Positions 1-10,356 of a stretch of DNA of 20,266 nt are shown here, in pieces (within the stretch, counting starts at the first letter, position 1; each line of letters starts with the position of its first letter). The position numbers and the translations under genes are program-made. The notes under the pieces are model-generated. The model worked only from the letters and a program-made list of their open reading frames with translations. It ran no database searches and was not told the DNA's origin. Source of the stretch: Rhizophagus sp. LPA8_4_AMF (taxonomy: Eukaryota; Glomeromycota; Glomeromycetes; Glomerales; Glomeraceae). The stretch covers positions 1 through 20,266 of the forward strand of contig JADRCO010001323.1 in the NCBI GenBank assembly GCA_021464525.1, written 5' to 3'.

Positions 1-1494
1 TAATCTGATGGCAAAGTTACGAAGTGGCGCGTTAATCTAAATCCGCGAATTTATATAATTCATAAAAAATACCTTGTTTTTTTTCACGAAGAGTGAACAC
101 TAAATATTCGTGATCCATGAATCTGCTTCATTTACAACATTACAATACATTACAATGAACAATGAACGTAAATTACAATAAAAAACTAGTTGTTTCCCAT
201 GATTGTTTGCAACTATTGTCGAGCATTTATTTTAATTAGATCAATCAACTGATATCTTGTTGTACCCTATCAGATTTACTTGATGAGTGACAGTCTTAAG
301 GATGACAGATAATTTATATATTAATTAATTGCGTAATCTTTTTTAACTTAACTAGTTTTTCTTAAAGAATTTACTTTTTAATTATATATAAAATATTTTA
401 TAGCCTCCAGAATTATTGTAAATTTTAATAAATTTTTCTTTATTTCATAAAAGTTATAATTAATTTATCGTTATGTTATTTTTAGTAAATTACAAACCAC
501 GACTTTATAACATTGATTAAGATCATTATCATATTTAATCATCTCAAGTCATATTTTAATGTGTATCCTGATATATGGAAAATAATAAATTTCGTAAAAC
601 CATTTCTGTTGTACCTAAGCAAATCAACTTTTGAGAATTATATGATAGCCAATTTTTAACCAAATTATTAATTAAAATTTTATAAATGAATAGTAGTGAT
701 TTTAATACACAATAAAAAAGTGATTTTTAATTAACAAAAAAATGTGTGAAGACTATAATTAAATTGCATAATGCTTTAAAGAAAACTAACATAAATTTTA
801 ATATTTTATACATTACTAATTACGCTCACTTTATAAGTTCTTTCCATATATTTTTTTAGTATATACACAGTAATGTGATTTCAACAATGTATTCTAATTA
901 AAGAGTAAAGTTATAAATTCTATAATATTGATTTGTAGAACGTAAACTACACTCTAATTTACCGTTCTCATTTTGCGTTATATAATAATAACTTTTATGA
1001 TAAAGAAATATATTGTTCATAAAATTTGTACTATTCTAAAATTGTATTTTTAAAATTATTTAAATATTAAGAATAGAATGGTAAAAAAAATATTATTTAT
1101 ACATTTCTTGATTTATATTTAAATAATTCTTTTTTTTTTTATAATTTATCAAATTATTCTTTTTTTTAATATTTTAACACTAGGCTGGAGAGCAAAATGT
1201 TTTACACATTTTTAGTTTGCAATATCATTAAAAGCTATGATTAAAAAAACTTCAGTATGATCGATCGCTTACTAAAAAAGTGAATTAAACGAAATAACAT
1301 AGGCATTCTTTATCTGATTAGCCATAAAAGAATTTGTACAATTGCAATATTAGTCGGCTTAAATTATTTCAGCCAAACCGGATACACACAATTACACAAT
1401 TTCCATTTATATCTGTACTATGATCAACATTAAATTGATTTACAACTTTGCTTAATTATTTTTTACCTTCTCTTCCAAAATACAGTAAAAAAAA
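1..1494. other. AT-rich intergenic region without a recognisable gene
   Basis: I see no convincing coding region on either strand. The stretch is dominated by A/T runs with stops in all frames. The last hundred bases are the 5' flank of the BTB-TLDc gene at 1495. No strong TATA element is visible there; TTATAT near 1406 is only a weak candidate. The ATG is preceded by an A-run, a common leader context in AT-rich fungal genes. Confidence 0.5.
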
Positions 1495-3015
1495 ATGTTG
1501 TCGCAGTTTTTTACTAGATTAAGTGAAAATTATATTGAAATTTTAAATGATGATGAATATTATGATATAACGATTGAAGTTGGTAAGGATCCAAATGTAA
1601 AAATATTCCGTGCGCACATGATTATCCTGTGTTACCGCTCTCCATTTTTTCGACGAACTTTAACTTCAAATAATAAGAATAACGATGGTATTTTAGCTCA
1701 TATTAATTTATCAGATATTTCACCTGAAACCTTTCAAATTATTATAGAGTAAGTCAAATTTATAACTTTTATTAATAATTTAATATTTTATATTTAATAC
1801 AATTTTTTTTTATAATGTAGGTATATTTACGGTGGTATAATTTCTTTTAATGAGCAAGAAACTTTAGTAATTTTAAATGTATTGGTTGCTGCTGACCAAC
1901 TTCAACTTCAAGAACTAGTTGATTATTTACAAAAATATTTAATTGAAAATAATGTTGAATCCATGAAACAGAATTTTGGACTTGTTTTTCAGACTAGTTT
2001 TCATTCTAATTCTTTATTAGATCTTCAACAATTTTGCATAGATTGTTTGACTAAATATCCTCAAAAATTCTTCATGTCTCTTGATTTTACTTCAATTTCT
2101 GAAAATTCTTTGGTTTCACTTATTAAAAGGGATGATTTACAAATGAAAGAAGTTGAAATTTGGGAACATGTTTTAAAATGGGGACTTGCGCAAAATTCAT
2201 CTCTTATTTCAGATCCTGATACTTGGACAGATGATGATTATAAAATGATGAAAATTACTTTACAATCTTGTTTACCGTTGATTAGATTTTTTAGTTTATC
2301 ATCTGAAGAATTTGCACAAAAAGTTCGTCCATATAAAAAACTCTTAGGACGCCAACTTTATGAGGATTTGTTAAATTCTTATTTGGATTCTAACATTGAA
2401 CCAAGTAATAATATTTTACTTCCTAGACACAGAAATATTGATGAGATTATTGATTCAAAAATTGTTAATTTAAATATTGTTTCTCTAATTTCAAGGTGGA
2501 TAGATAAATTGGATATTAAAAGTAAATTTGCTTATGTGAGAGAATTATATTTACCATATAAATTTAAATTATTATTAAGAGGAAGTCAAGATGGTTTCTC
2601 TCCTAAAAAATTTCATGAATTATGTGATAATTTACCTTGTACTGTTATATTCATTAAAGTAAAAGGAACGAATGAAATTATTGGAGGTTATAATCCTTTG
2701 ATTTGGAAATCTTTGAATGATAAATATGGTGAAACAAAGGATAGTTTTATATTTTCTTTTAAAAGTAAAGATAATTTTAATGATCCAATTTTGAGTCATG
2801 TAGATCATGAGAATATAAATAGTGCTATATTTTATCATACTAAATGTGGTCCTATATTTGGTCGTGATCTTTATATAGGTGTGGAAGGTGATGATTCAGA
2901 TGAATATCATCGTAATTATTGTATGAAATATAGGTATGAAAAAGAGATAAGGAATACAAATGATTTATTTTTAATAGAAGACTATGAAGTATTCCAAATC
3001 ATAAAAATGAAGTAA
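1495..3015 (+). CDS. BTB-BACK-TLDc domain protein (two exons)
   Basis: Exons are 1495-1748 and 1821-3015; the intron 1749-1820 (72 nt) starts GTAAGT and ends TAG. Splicing restores the codon GAG and continues straight into YIYGGI, so BTB is unbroken, giving 482 residues. BTB spans about residues 22-120 (YYDITIEVG, IFRAHMIILCYRSPFF, then YIYGG). A helical BACK-like segment covers about 125-235, with KRDDLQMKEVEIWEHVLKWG. A TLDc domain runs from about 309 to the end, with LLLRGSQDGF, IIGGYNPLIW, DSFIFSF and the closing YEVFQIIK. In this family BTB usually mediates dimerisation and binding to cullin-3 ligases; TLDc is linked to oxidative-stress proteins and V-ATPase binding. The role here is inferred from domains only. 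The start is the first ATG of the open exon and fits the paralogue at 8139. Complete, with no frame damage seen. Confidence 0.9.
1749..1820 (+). other. spliceosomal intron in first BTB-TLDc gene
   Basis: GTAAGT donor, TAG acceptor, 72 nt, phase 2, placed after 254 coding bases. Unspliced, the reading frame ends at the TAA inside the donor. The paralogue at 8139 has its intron at the same base of the coding sequence. Confidence 0.88.
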
Positions 3016-3839
3016 TATAATAATTTATTTGTATTTAATTTTGTTCTTAAAATTGTTTGTTATGAGAATATTGTAAACGTCAGTATATGAATTTGATGGT
3101 GTGTGTAAAGAATAAATCCTTATGGAGGTTTATAATAACTCAGTTTTCAATTTAAAAATTTCGTTACTGTATATCTGATATAATTTTACTGGCAAAAATT
3201 AATTACGTGATTCGATTGGAATTATCGTGAGATCTTACCAGAATATGATAAACTAGATTCTTTGTATGCCGATTAAATTTTAATGTTTATTAGTCTTAAT
3301 AATAATATACGATATAGAAATTAATATATTAATCTTTTATTTATAAATTGAATAAATTACAATCATTCATTTCTCATTATCGTTCTAATAAATTCGGTTA
3401 TTTTTATTAGATTTTACATTTATGGCGAATTATGACCTACAGAATAAATGATGAATCGAAAACATTTTTATTAACCCGCCGGTCATATTTTAGTAATCGG
3501 CTACTTTTTTTGGGACAGTAAGAAGGGTATAAATGAGATGGTTACGGAACCATACATCTCAACTTTAGGAGGGACATTGTTCGATGATCATGTAGATAAG
3601 ACTAAAGTTTTCGATCCATGACCCATAGAAAATAAAAATTATTCAGCCAGGGAATTATTCTTTGGTAAATAATTCCTATATATTAATTAACCTATTTGTA
3701 CCGCTAATACATCTAATACTCTACGAGCAAACATGTTTGTGAATAAAATTTAATAATAGAATTGCTATTTATTTAAAAATTTTATCATAATATTGCTTAT
3801 TAATTCTTCATTAATCTTTTTAGTTTTCATTTTGTAAGT
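3016..3839 (+). other. 3' flank and intergenic; poly(A) signal, TATA plus hairpins
   Basis: AATAAA at 3111-3116, about 96 bp past the stop, is a likely poly(A) signal for the BTB-TLDc gene. Further on, a less AT-rich patch at about 3475-3620 holds a TATAAAT motif near 3530. Close after it lies a short hairpin (ATGGTT, loop acgg, AACCAT, at about 3537-3552). A second hairpin, GGAATTATT pairing with AATAATTCC, lies at about 3650-3678. No open frame of note is present. This could be a small RNA unit, an orphan promoter or a transposon relic; I cannot tell which. Confidence 0.35.
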
Positions 3840-4310
3840 GAGAAATATCTAAATATAATTAATAATTTAATCTCTAGCTTTGAGTATAAGACTTGCCTCT
3901 TAAAACACAGGTTCCATAAATGGTATAAGTTTTATCCTTTACTATATCCTCTTTTTGTATTAATGATTGAAAATATTACCATCATGAACAAAGATTTTCA
4001 TTGCTTATATTCCAGAAATAATTTTATACAACATATATAATTTTCGTTTCAATGTGAGATTTAATGGGGGCATGTTAATACTTCTGCTAACAATAAAACT
4101 TATAAAGAACAAATACTTTTTATTGCTTTTATAGATATTCCAATAATTTTCAATTTCTTTTGTCAAATTTCTTCTTAAATTACCTCTATCTCTATTTACG
4201 TATTCCATTACTGCACATATGCTGTAATTTATAGTATTTGAATATTTTTAAATCCATATAATTTAATAATTTCAAACAAACTTCCATGATATTTCTACTG
4301 TAAAAAATAA
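3840..4310 (-). pseudogene. TKL-like protein kinase relic
   Basis: Read on the minus strand from about 4300 downward, kinase pieces appear in the right order but in different frames. They are SLFEIIKLYGF (region before the hinge), then MEYVN..RGNLRRNLTKE (hinge and helix D), then KLYMLYKIISGI (helix E). These are followed by HDGNIFNH (a degraded HCDFHDGNIL catalytic loop) and VLRGKSYTQS (after the APE site). Between them are in-frame stops, an insertion inside the RGNL motif region, loss of the HCD triad and loss of DFG and APE. The glycine loop and the C-lobe end are not found. The intact kinase at 15200-16208 carries the same motifs, including an identical MLYKIISG, so this is a decayed member of the same expanded family. 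An AG acceptor-like site lies near 4300. Confidence 0.7.
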
Positions 4311-4858
4311 AATTAGTAAACATGTTAGTATGCAAATAATTTATAATTGATATTTAAAAATAAATCATACTTCATTTAAAATTCAAATTTTCATTTAAAT
4401 TATTCGAGAAATTTAAGTACTACTTCTCTATTTCTATTTATTGTCCGAAGCGTAGTGTAAAGACCGGTTACTTCTAAGCATTACAGATGCAATGTCGTTC
4501 TGTCCCGCATGTCTAATCGGCCAATTAGATTTTTGTATTTAGTTAACGCTTTCATGTACATGTCACGTTATGTAAATAAATTGATTATTGCTTCGAACCT
4601 GAACGGTTTGCATTCCCTAGTTTTTAATAACCAAATATTTTTTATATATAATGCCAAATCCTTCCTTATGATTTTAGATTATTATTTATTAATTCAAGAA
4701 AGGATTTTTGAATTAATTTAGAAATTTCTGTGACATTTTAATTACTTTAACATTAATATCATCAGCTCTTAAAAATGAGCATAAGGAATTTTACATTACT
4801 TATTTTATTTTATACGTTGGAAATGTTCATATTATTTTGATACTAATTATTTTTAATA
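4311..4858. other. intergenic, no supported gene
   Basis: AT-rich DNA upstream (minus-strand sense) of the kinase relic. A 70-codon frame at 4509-4721 (+) is hydrophobic and AT-driven, resembles no family I know, and I do not count it as a gene. Confidence 0.4.
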
Positions 4859-5100
4859 ATTGGATAAGTTATAAAAAAAAAATTGATTTATTTAAATTAC
4901 AAACTAGGAAATTTGTGAAATATTTACTATTCTAGCCTTAGTTGTTTAAATAATTCTAAAAAAAGAGAATACATATACTATTTAATATTTGGATAAGATA
5001 TAAAAGAAAAGGAATTATTTAAATTACAAACTAAGAAACTTGTAAAATTTTTTACTACTCTATATAGTCTTAGTGTTAAATAAATCTAAAAAGAATAAAA
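4859..5100 (+). repeat. two-unit dispersed repeat, left copy
   Basis: Two related units of about 110-130 bp follow each other. Each begins with a GGATAAG-type motif, then an A-rich run, then AAATTACAAACTA(A/G)GAAA, a TTACTA(T/C)TCT block and a TTAG-T(G)TTAAATAA block. The same two-unit arrangement occurs in inverse orientation at about 16440-16630. I recognise no coding capacity or transposon termini. Confidence 0.75.
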
Positions 5101-5678
5101 TAAAGAAAAATAATGCATGATGTCAAATATCACTTAAAAATAAATATAAATCTTTTTAAAAAAAAATAATTAGTTAATTTTTTATGAAATCATATCATAA
5201 TACGGCTTAACTCCGTTACTAGTTTTTTGAATACATTTGATATTGCAATTATATGACATATAGTGAAAATTCTTTCCTTTGCTTTTGGATCAAATTCACC
5301 CTCTGTTTTGAGCTTTTTTTGATCGAATAAAAAACAAAAAAAGAAAAAAAAAAAAAAAAATATTCCAAAAAAGGCCTTAAACTATTTTTTTTTAGTTTGC
5401 GCTCATATCTTCTCGTAAATTATTTTGGATCAACAGATACCCTCCAAGACTATTTATTTATTTATTTTTTTTATTATAAACTTTATTAGTATTGCAATAT
5501 TCACTACACATGATTTATTACAATGTGGACGTCACCTCAATAGAGTATCTATCTAAAATTTATATTTTTACCTACAAAAAGCAACGCTAAGGTTATAACG
5601 AAATAAAAGATAAATTTTACATTGTTTGAATATATTCTAATTATTTTAAAGGTACTAATTGCTAATAACTAGAATACA
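5101..5678. other. low-complexity intergenic region
   Basis: Contains an A-run at about 5325-5360 and a TTTA-repeat tract at about 5450-5470. No gene is supported. The plus-strand frame at 5659-5898 is the antisense shadow of the minus-strand decayed CDS. Confidence 0.4.
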
Positions 5679-6247
5679 TTATTTATACTCTATTAGGAGA
5701 TTAATCGCTATGTTGTCGTCTCTATTACCCTGGGTTTTGACCGTCCTTTTCTTATTAGAATTTAATACATTATCACTATTACCCTTCTGTCCATCTAAAT
5801 TCTTAATTCTATTACTAAATTCACTGTTCAATTTGGTAAATTTATCTACAAATTCACTTGAAGGCATCGGAAAACCAACCGAGTTATCTCTCGCTTGAAT
5901 ATTTTGATCATCCGAACGAGGTGTAGCGGGTATCTTGTTATTCTTGTCTATAACTCGGCGTAATTTTCGGTTCCTGAAATTACCATCAGCGCCAATTAAT
6001 TCATCTTGACTCTTTAATTGGACCTTTTCTCGGTTCATCATTCATGGCGGAAGTATATATCGCTTTCATCATGTCTTTTTCGTTGTTAAAATAATTTTTG
6101 ACTTTGATAATTTTTTGCAAAATGATCGACATAATTCTTGATGTGTTGATTAATTATTTCGTGGTCCGCTTTTCCTTGTGAATTTTCGATTAATTTAATA
6201 GCTAATTTAAATTTAGTTATTTTGACTGATTTGCAATTAAGTATGAT
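5679..6247 (-). pseudogene. decayed CDS of unknown family
   Basis: The longest piece is a 120-residue frame from an ATG at 6041 to a stop at 5679. It is rich in charged and polar residues (DELIGADGNFRNRKLRRV, SEFVDKFTKLNSEFSNRIKN), unlike random AT-rich translation. Upstream on the same strand, 6247-6086 is open in another frame and also protein-like (KLIENSQGKADHEIINQHIK, NYVDHFAKN). A third short frame, NNEKDMMKAIYTSAMNDEP, bridges the two. Three successive frames reading like one protein suggest a gene broken by frameshifts; unrecognised introns are the alternative. I do not recognise the family. A Gag-like or other hydrophilic protein is possible but unproven. Confidence 0.45.
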
Positions 6248-6513
6248 TTACATAGTACTATGCTAAAATTTACCATTCGTACTACATAAACTTCTAATAA
6301 ACGTCATATCGAAGATCACTATTCATTGCGCCACTTTGTTGAATAAACAAGTTAAACAAATAAGGTATAATTATACTTTAAAAGGCATGACTCTACTTTA
6401 AAAGTTAATTCATGCAATCACGCAATCATTACGTAAATAATCTGACGTTAAAGTTATAAAATAAAAAAATAATTTTTTTTTTTTTTTTGCTCGACTTAAA
6501 TGACTATATAATC
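6248..6513 (+). other. 5' flank of PQQ-like gene
   Basis: AT-rich stretch ending in a T-run of about 16 bases at 6473-6488, just upstream of the PQQ-like frame. An in-frame TAA at 6457-6459 closes the frame upstream. No clear TATA box is seen. Confidence 0.4.
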
Positions 6514-7194
6514 ATGACTATACAACCAGAAAATTTACTTGTTTGTTCTACAGCGGGAAAAATATATGCTATCAGTAAGATAGATGGTTCTCAAATATGG
6601 AAGACCGAACTTTGTGGTGTACATGACGGTGTTGGTTCATTATTTGTATCCGGTGATAAAGTTTATGTTGGAATGAACGGTTGTTTAATCGCCTTAAACT
6701 TGATTAAAGGAACGGAAGTTTGGAGAAACTCGCTGTCAGGGATGGGGTATAATGAAATATCATTACTTGTTGTTAACACAAACTCTGAGAGAGAAGGAAC
6801 ATCTCATGAAACTCAATCTTCTATCGTTATAGTTGCATCTTACGGAAAAGTATATGGAATAAATTCAGAATCAGGAGATATACTTTGGAAAAATAAATTG
6901 AAAAATGGTGGTTATGAAATGCCTTCTTTAATACTAGATTCACCCGATAAAGTTCTTGTTGGATGTGGAAAGTTGGTTTATAAAATTAATATTTATGATG
7001 GAAAAACTATCTGGCAAAAGAGAATTTCTACTTGTTTACTTGGTTGTTCTCATGTTACTATGGCCACTCATCAAAGTAGTTTACAGAATGCATTTACATA
7101 CACTGGATTCTGTAATAATCCTATCGCTCAACATTCTAGAAAGGAAAAAGAAAAGAATAAATACGAAATTGCTTACGGTTCAAGTATTATATAA
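6514..7194 (+). CDS. short PQQ-like (quinoprotein-type) beta-propeller protein
   Basis: An intact 226-residue frame with no intron. The frame is open from 6460, but the first ATG is at 6514, giving MTIQPENLLVCST, so I start there. Four PQQ-like repeats of the form (K/L)-Y-x-I-x-x-x-x-G-x-x-x-W lie at about residues 14-32 (KIYAISKIDGSQIWKTEL), 53-75 (VYVGMNGCLIALN..GTEVW), 109-128 (KVYGINSESGDILWKNKL) and 151-170 (LVYKINIYDGKTIWQKRI). They are followed by a charged tail. Classical quinoproteins have eight blades and 500 or more residues; this is about half a propeller, without signal peptide or visible Ca/PQQ ligands. It is more likely a cytosolic binding or scaffold propeller than a dehydrogenase. 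AATAAA lies at 7238-7243. Function unknown. Confidence 0.75.
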   Translation: MTIQPENLLVCSTAGKIYAISKIDGSQIWKTELCGVHDGVGSLFVSGDKVYVGMNGCLIALNLIKGTEVWRNSLSGMGYNEISLLVVNTNSEREGTSHETQSSIVIVASYGKVYGINSESGDILWKNKLKNGGYEMPSLILDSPDKVLVGCGKLVYKINIYDGKTIWQKRISTCLLGCSHVTMATHQSSLQNAFTYTGFCNNPIAQHSRKEKEKNKYEIAYGSSII

Positions 7195-7465
7195 CGTATT
7201 GTGAAATACTTTTGTGGGATTTGATTTATAATTTTATAATAAATTACGTTAGTAAAAAATATTTGATGAACGGTATATTAATAAGAATTTCAAATTTTAT
7301 ATTATATATTATATGTAAATATATTGAAATATATTTTATATTTATTATATCGATTTAAAAATTCTTTTATTATTTTTATTAAAAAAAAAAAAAATAAAAA
7401 ATTTTTTTTTAGAAAAATTCAATATTTTATATTTTGCGAATAATACGCTGATGCTATTATTACCA
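7195..7465. other. 3' flank, AT-only tracts
   Basis: AATAAA at 7238-7243 can serve the PQQ-like gene. After that come TATA repeats and an A-run followed by a T-run at about 7380-7411. No gene is seen. Confidence 0.4.
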
Positions 7466-7711
7466 TCATTCAAAAATAAATTTGAGAGATTGACGTTTCG
7501 CTGGTATCTGAACGGGATCTTGTAAATTTCTTAAATACATTAGTATTAACTGATTGTCTTGTATCATCATGTTGATTTGTTGTACAATCTCGTATGAAAA
7601 AGTTATTCTGTGAAGGAAAATGTTTAAAATAGGATTATTAAATTTTTTTTTTACAAAATTCTTTCCTACCTGATGGTTGATTATTAATAAAGTTAAATTA
7701 TCGTTAATTGC
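7466..7711 (-). other. possible terminal exon or small CDS, frame uncertain
   Basis: On the minus strand, 7711-7466 is open for 81 codons without an early ATG and ends at TGA 7468-7466. The C-terminal part reads like protein: SYEIVQQINMMIQDNQ, LILMYLRNLQDPVQIPAK. A strong acceptor (pyrimidine tract then CACAG) ends at 7608 with a GTAAGC donor at 7715. Spliced there, the same DNA is instead open in another frame from 7607 to TGA 7472-7470 (starting NNFFIRDCTT). Both readings cannot be the main product. No upstream exon with a start is convincing. I would keep it as an unproven exon or gene remnant. Confidence 0.3.
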
Positions 7712-8138
7712 TTACAACGTTAAGTTTGTGCGATAATGGAGCAGACAATTTTAAACATAATAAAATAATTTAATTATTGCAACTCAATAAAATTATGTTG
7801 ACATTAATACCGACATATACATATTTTATTTGGAAAGAAAATGACAAACATCTAGAGTTAGAAGGTCGAGGAAACCGTTAATACGACAAATTTTAATATG
7901 ACGATCAGCATTTATCCCAAGCGTAACCTTACATGCGTAGTTTGACTTAATTTGTTTACAGAACTCCTAACGACTATGGTCATGCATTAGTTTCTTTGGG
8001 TACGTGAAGAAAATATTTTTGTTTCCATTTATAGAAATTTGTGGAAACACGATCAACGTAAAACAGTATAAATAAGGTTTCGGTTGCAACTTTAAAATTT
8101 TTTCTGTTTTTTTTTTCTTTCTTATTTACAACAAAAAA
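7712..8138. other. upstream region of second BTB-TLDc gene
   Basis: No gene is supported. The final 100 bases hold the TATA box and leader of the gene at 8139, including a T-rich stretch at about 8098-8124. Confidence 0.4.
8067..8074 (+). promoter_or_regulatory. TATA box of second BTB-TLDc gene
   Basis: TATAAATA, 72 bp before the ATG at 8139. This fits transcription starting about 30 bp downstream, in the pyrimidine-rich stretch near 8098-8105. Confidence 0.6.
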
Positions 8139-9603
8139 ATGATTTCAAAATTTTGGGCTGAATTATCCAACGATTATGAAAAACTTTTTGAAACAGAAAT
8201 AGGATATGACGTTGTTATTTATGCAGGAGATGATCAAAATGTCAAAGAAATTCATGCTCATTCAAATATTTTATGTGCTAGGTCTCAATATTTTCGTACT
8301 GCATTTTCTAATGAATGGGCTGAGAAAAGAGATGGAAAATTTACTTTTAAAAAATCAAATATTTCACCTCAATTATTTAATATCATTCTTAGGTAAGATA
8401 TTATTATTTAAAAAAATTTTATCATCTAAATTTGTAAAAAAATATTTAATTATTAATTATATTGTTAGGTTCATTTATTGTGGAAATATTGAATTGAAGA
8501 ATTTACAAGGCTCTGAAATATTAAAGTTATTGATAGCTGTGGATGAACTAAATATCAATTCGTTAATTTCCCATATTCAAGAATTTTTGATTGAACATCA
8601 AACCGAATTTTTACAAAAAAATCCAACCGGAATTCTTGAAATTATTTATCAACATGAAACATTTACGGATTTATGGAATTTTTGTCTTGAAAAAATTTGT
8701 CAAGAACCTAAAATTTTATTTAGTTCTGAAAATTTTATTAATTTAAAAGCTCCTTTATTGGAATTATTATTAAAAAGGGATGACTTAATTATGGATGAAA
8801 TTGAAATTTGGGAATATTTATTAAAATGGTGTTTTGCCCAACAAAATATGCAGAATGATTCAACAAAATGGAATAAAGATGATATTATAAGGGTTGAAAG
8901 AGAATTATATAGACTTATCCCTTTAATCCGATTCTATGATATTGAACCTACTGATTTCTTGTACAAAGTTTATTGTTACAAAGACATCTTACCACATGAA
9001 TTAATTCATGATCTTTTGGAGTATCATATAGTCCCTAACGTGAAACCTAAAGTCAATTTACCACCTTCAAGAAAACCGCCACTCGATTCAACTTTAATTA
9101 AATCGAATCATCTTCCTCTTTTTGCTTCATGGATTGATAAAAAAGATTCATCACTTTATAGAAAAAATGTTCCTTACGATTTTAAGCTATTATATCGTTC
9201 AAGTCAAGATGGAGCTGATACTAATTCTTTTCATAAAAATTGTGACAATAAAGGAGCTACTATTTGGATAGCAAAAATTAAAGATACAACGCAATTAATT
9301 GGAGGGTATAATCCACTTAATTGGGATAATAGTCGTCCTCATTGGGAGGCTACAGCAGATAGCTTTATTTTTAATTTTATCAATGGAGGAAATATTTCTA
9401 CTTCAAAAGTAAGTTATGTTAAGAAACAAGTTCGTGCTGTTTGGAGTAGTTATGAATTTGGTCCAACTATGGGTAATATATACTGTAATAATAATAATTG
9501 GTCTAATAAAGATCGTGGTTATGGCGATGTCTATCCAAACATAGGAATCCCAGAAAGTTTTGAAGTAGAAGATTATGAAGTATTTCAAGTAATTAAAAAG
9601 TAA
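8139..9603 (+). CDS. BTB-BACK-TLDc domain protein (two exons)
   Basis: Exons are 8139-8392 and 8469-9603; intron 8393-8468 (76 nt, GTAAGA..TTAG). The split codon becomes AGG and the protein continues RFIYCGNIEL, giving 462 residues. BTB covers about residues 21-120 (GYDVVIYAG, IHAHSNILCARSQYF, FIYCG). BACK-like helices cover about 125-230 (KRDDLIMDEIEIWEYLLKWC). TLDc runs from about 303 to the end (FKLLYRSSQDG, LIGGYNPLNW, DSFIFNF, DYEVFQVIKK). It is a diverged paralogue of the gene at 1495, with the same domain order and the same intron position after 254 coding bases. Probable role: cullin-3 adaptor or signalling protein with a TLDc module, by family inference. A long frame starting at 8206 reads through the unspliced intron in the exon-2 frame; its first part is out of the BTB frame and not real. 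Intact. Confidence 0.9.
8393..8468 (+). other. spliceosomal intron in second BTB-TLDc gene
   Basis: 76 nt, GTAAGA donor, TTAG acceptor, phase 2. It begins after exactly 254 coding bases, as in the paralogue at 1495. Confidence 0.87.
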
Positions 9604-10057
9604 ATTTTAAGATGAAGTTGAAATTATTTTTTCATTATATGTCTTCTGAAAAAAATATTTCACGACCAATAATAACAGTTTTTTGCAAACCTAAAAAGTA
9701 AAACAACTTATTTAAATTTAAATTCAAGATGCATAAATATTTAAACTTATTAATAAAGTAAATAAATACCTTAATACATGAAATATTTTATCTTCAAATA
9801 ACAAAATAGTTAGCATGGTGGTATTATTAAAGGATAGGGTATCAATTTGTGCCAATCGTGCCATGTAGGTTTGTGTGTGAATTTCGCCATTTTTTAATAA
9901 TAAAAAATACATTAATTCAGTATAAAATAATATGATTAATTGAAAGAAAATTAAAATCATTTATTATATTATAAATACATTACACATTATAGGAAAAAAA
10001 AGTTACTGTATGCATATTAACTTGTTAGTGGATTTCTTTGTTAAATATGATACTAAT
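9604..10057. other. intergenic, no supported gene
   Basis: 3' flank of the BTB-TLDc gene. A 78-codon minus-strand frame at 9724-9960 has a protein-like middle (MARLAQIDTLSF) but the same DNA is open in a second frame (MAKFTHKPTW). It has no recognisable domain, so I leave it uncalled. Confidence 0.35.
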
Positions 10058-10065
10058 TCTCGTTC

Positions 10066-10356
10066 TAGTGTTTCGATCCGAGCAAAAACCGTCATCCGGA
10101 TAAAATAATTATTTTATCCGGATAAAAACTTTAATTTTGCAAAAATCGGGATTAACCCCGATTTACTAAGAAATTTCAGCACTACGATCATATTCGTAGT
10201 ACTAAGAGCTTTCAAACCAGATATAAATCATAAAATTCTGATCATTAGTTCATGAAATAATTCAAATTATCCGAAATCTGCAATCTGGATAAAATCCGGA
10301 TATTTGCGGTTTATCCAGGTTGACCCAGGTTAAACCGGATACGGATCGAAACACTA
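10066..10356. mobile_element. hAT-like MITE, 291 bp
   Basis: Terminal inverted repeats TAGTGTTTCGATCCG at 10066-10080 and its complement at 10342-10356. The flanks are a perfect 8-bp direct duplication, TCTCGTTC, at 10058-10065 and 10357-10364, which is the target-site length of hAT transposons. Inside are a perfect 30-bp palindrome at 10094-10123 (ATCCGGAT ends) and a near-palindrome around 10144-10165 (AAATCGGG..CCCCGATTT). There is no coding capacity, so it would depend on a transposase elsewhere. The intact TSD and termini imply a fairly young insertion. Confidence 0.9.

Noticed and set aside
2632-2838. 68-codon minus-strand frame
   Set aside because: Antisense shadow of the TLDc-coding exon of the first BTB gene.
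4509-4721. 70-codon plus-strand frame
   Set aside because: Hydrophobic, AT-driven composition, no domain, no splice or promoter context.
5659-5898. 79-codon plus-strand frame
   Set aside because: Leucine/serine-rich shadow of the more protein-like minus-strand frame at 5679-6041.
6956-7204. 82-codon plus-strand frame
   Set aside because: Alternative-frame shadow inside the PQQ-like gene.
9403-9588. 61-codon minus-strand frame
   Set aside because: Antisense to the TLDc-coding exon of the second BTB gene.
9724-9960. 78-codon minus-strand frame
   Set aside because: The middle looks protein-like, but the same bases are open in two frames. No domain is recognised and flanking parts are AT-driven, so it is not strong enough to call.
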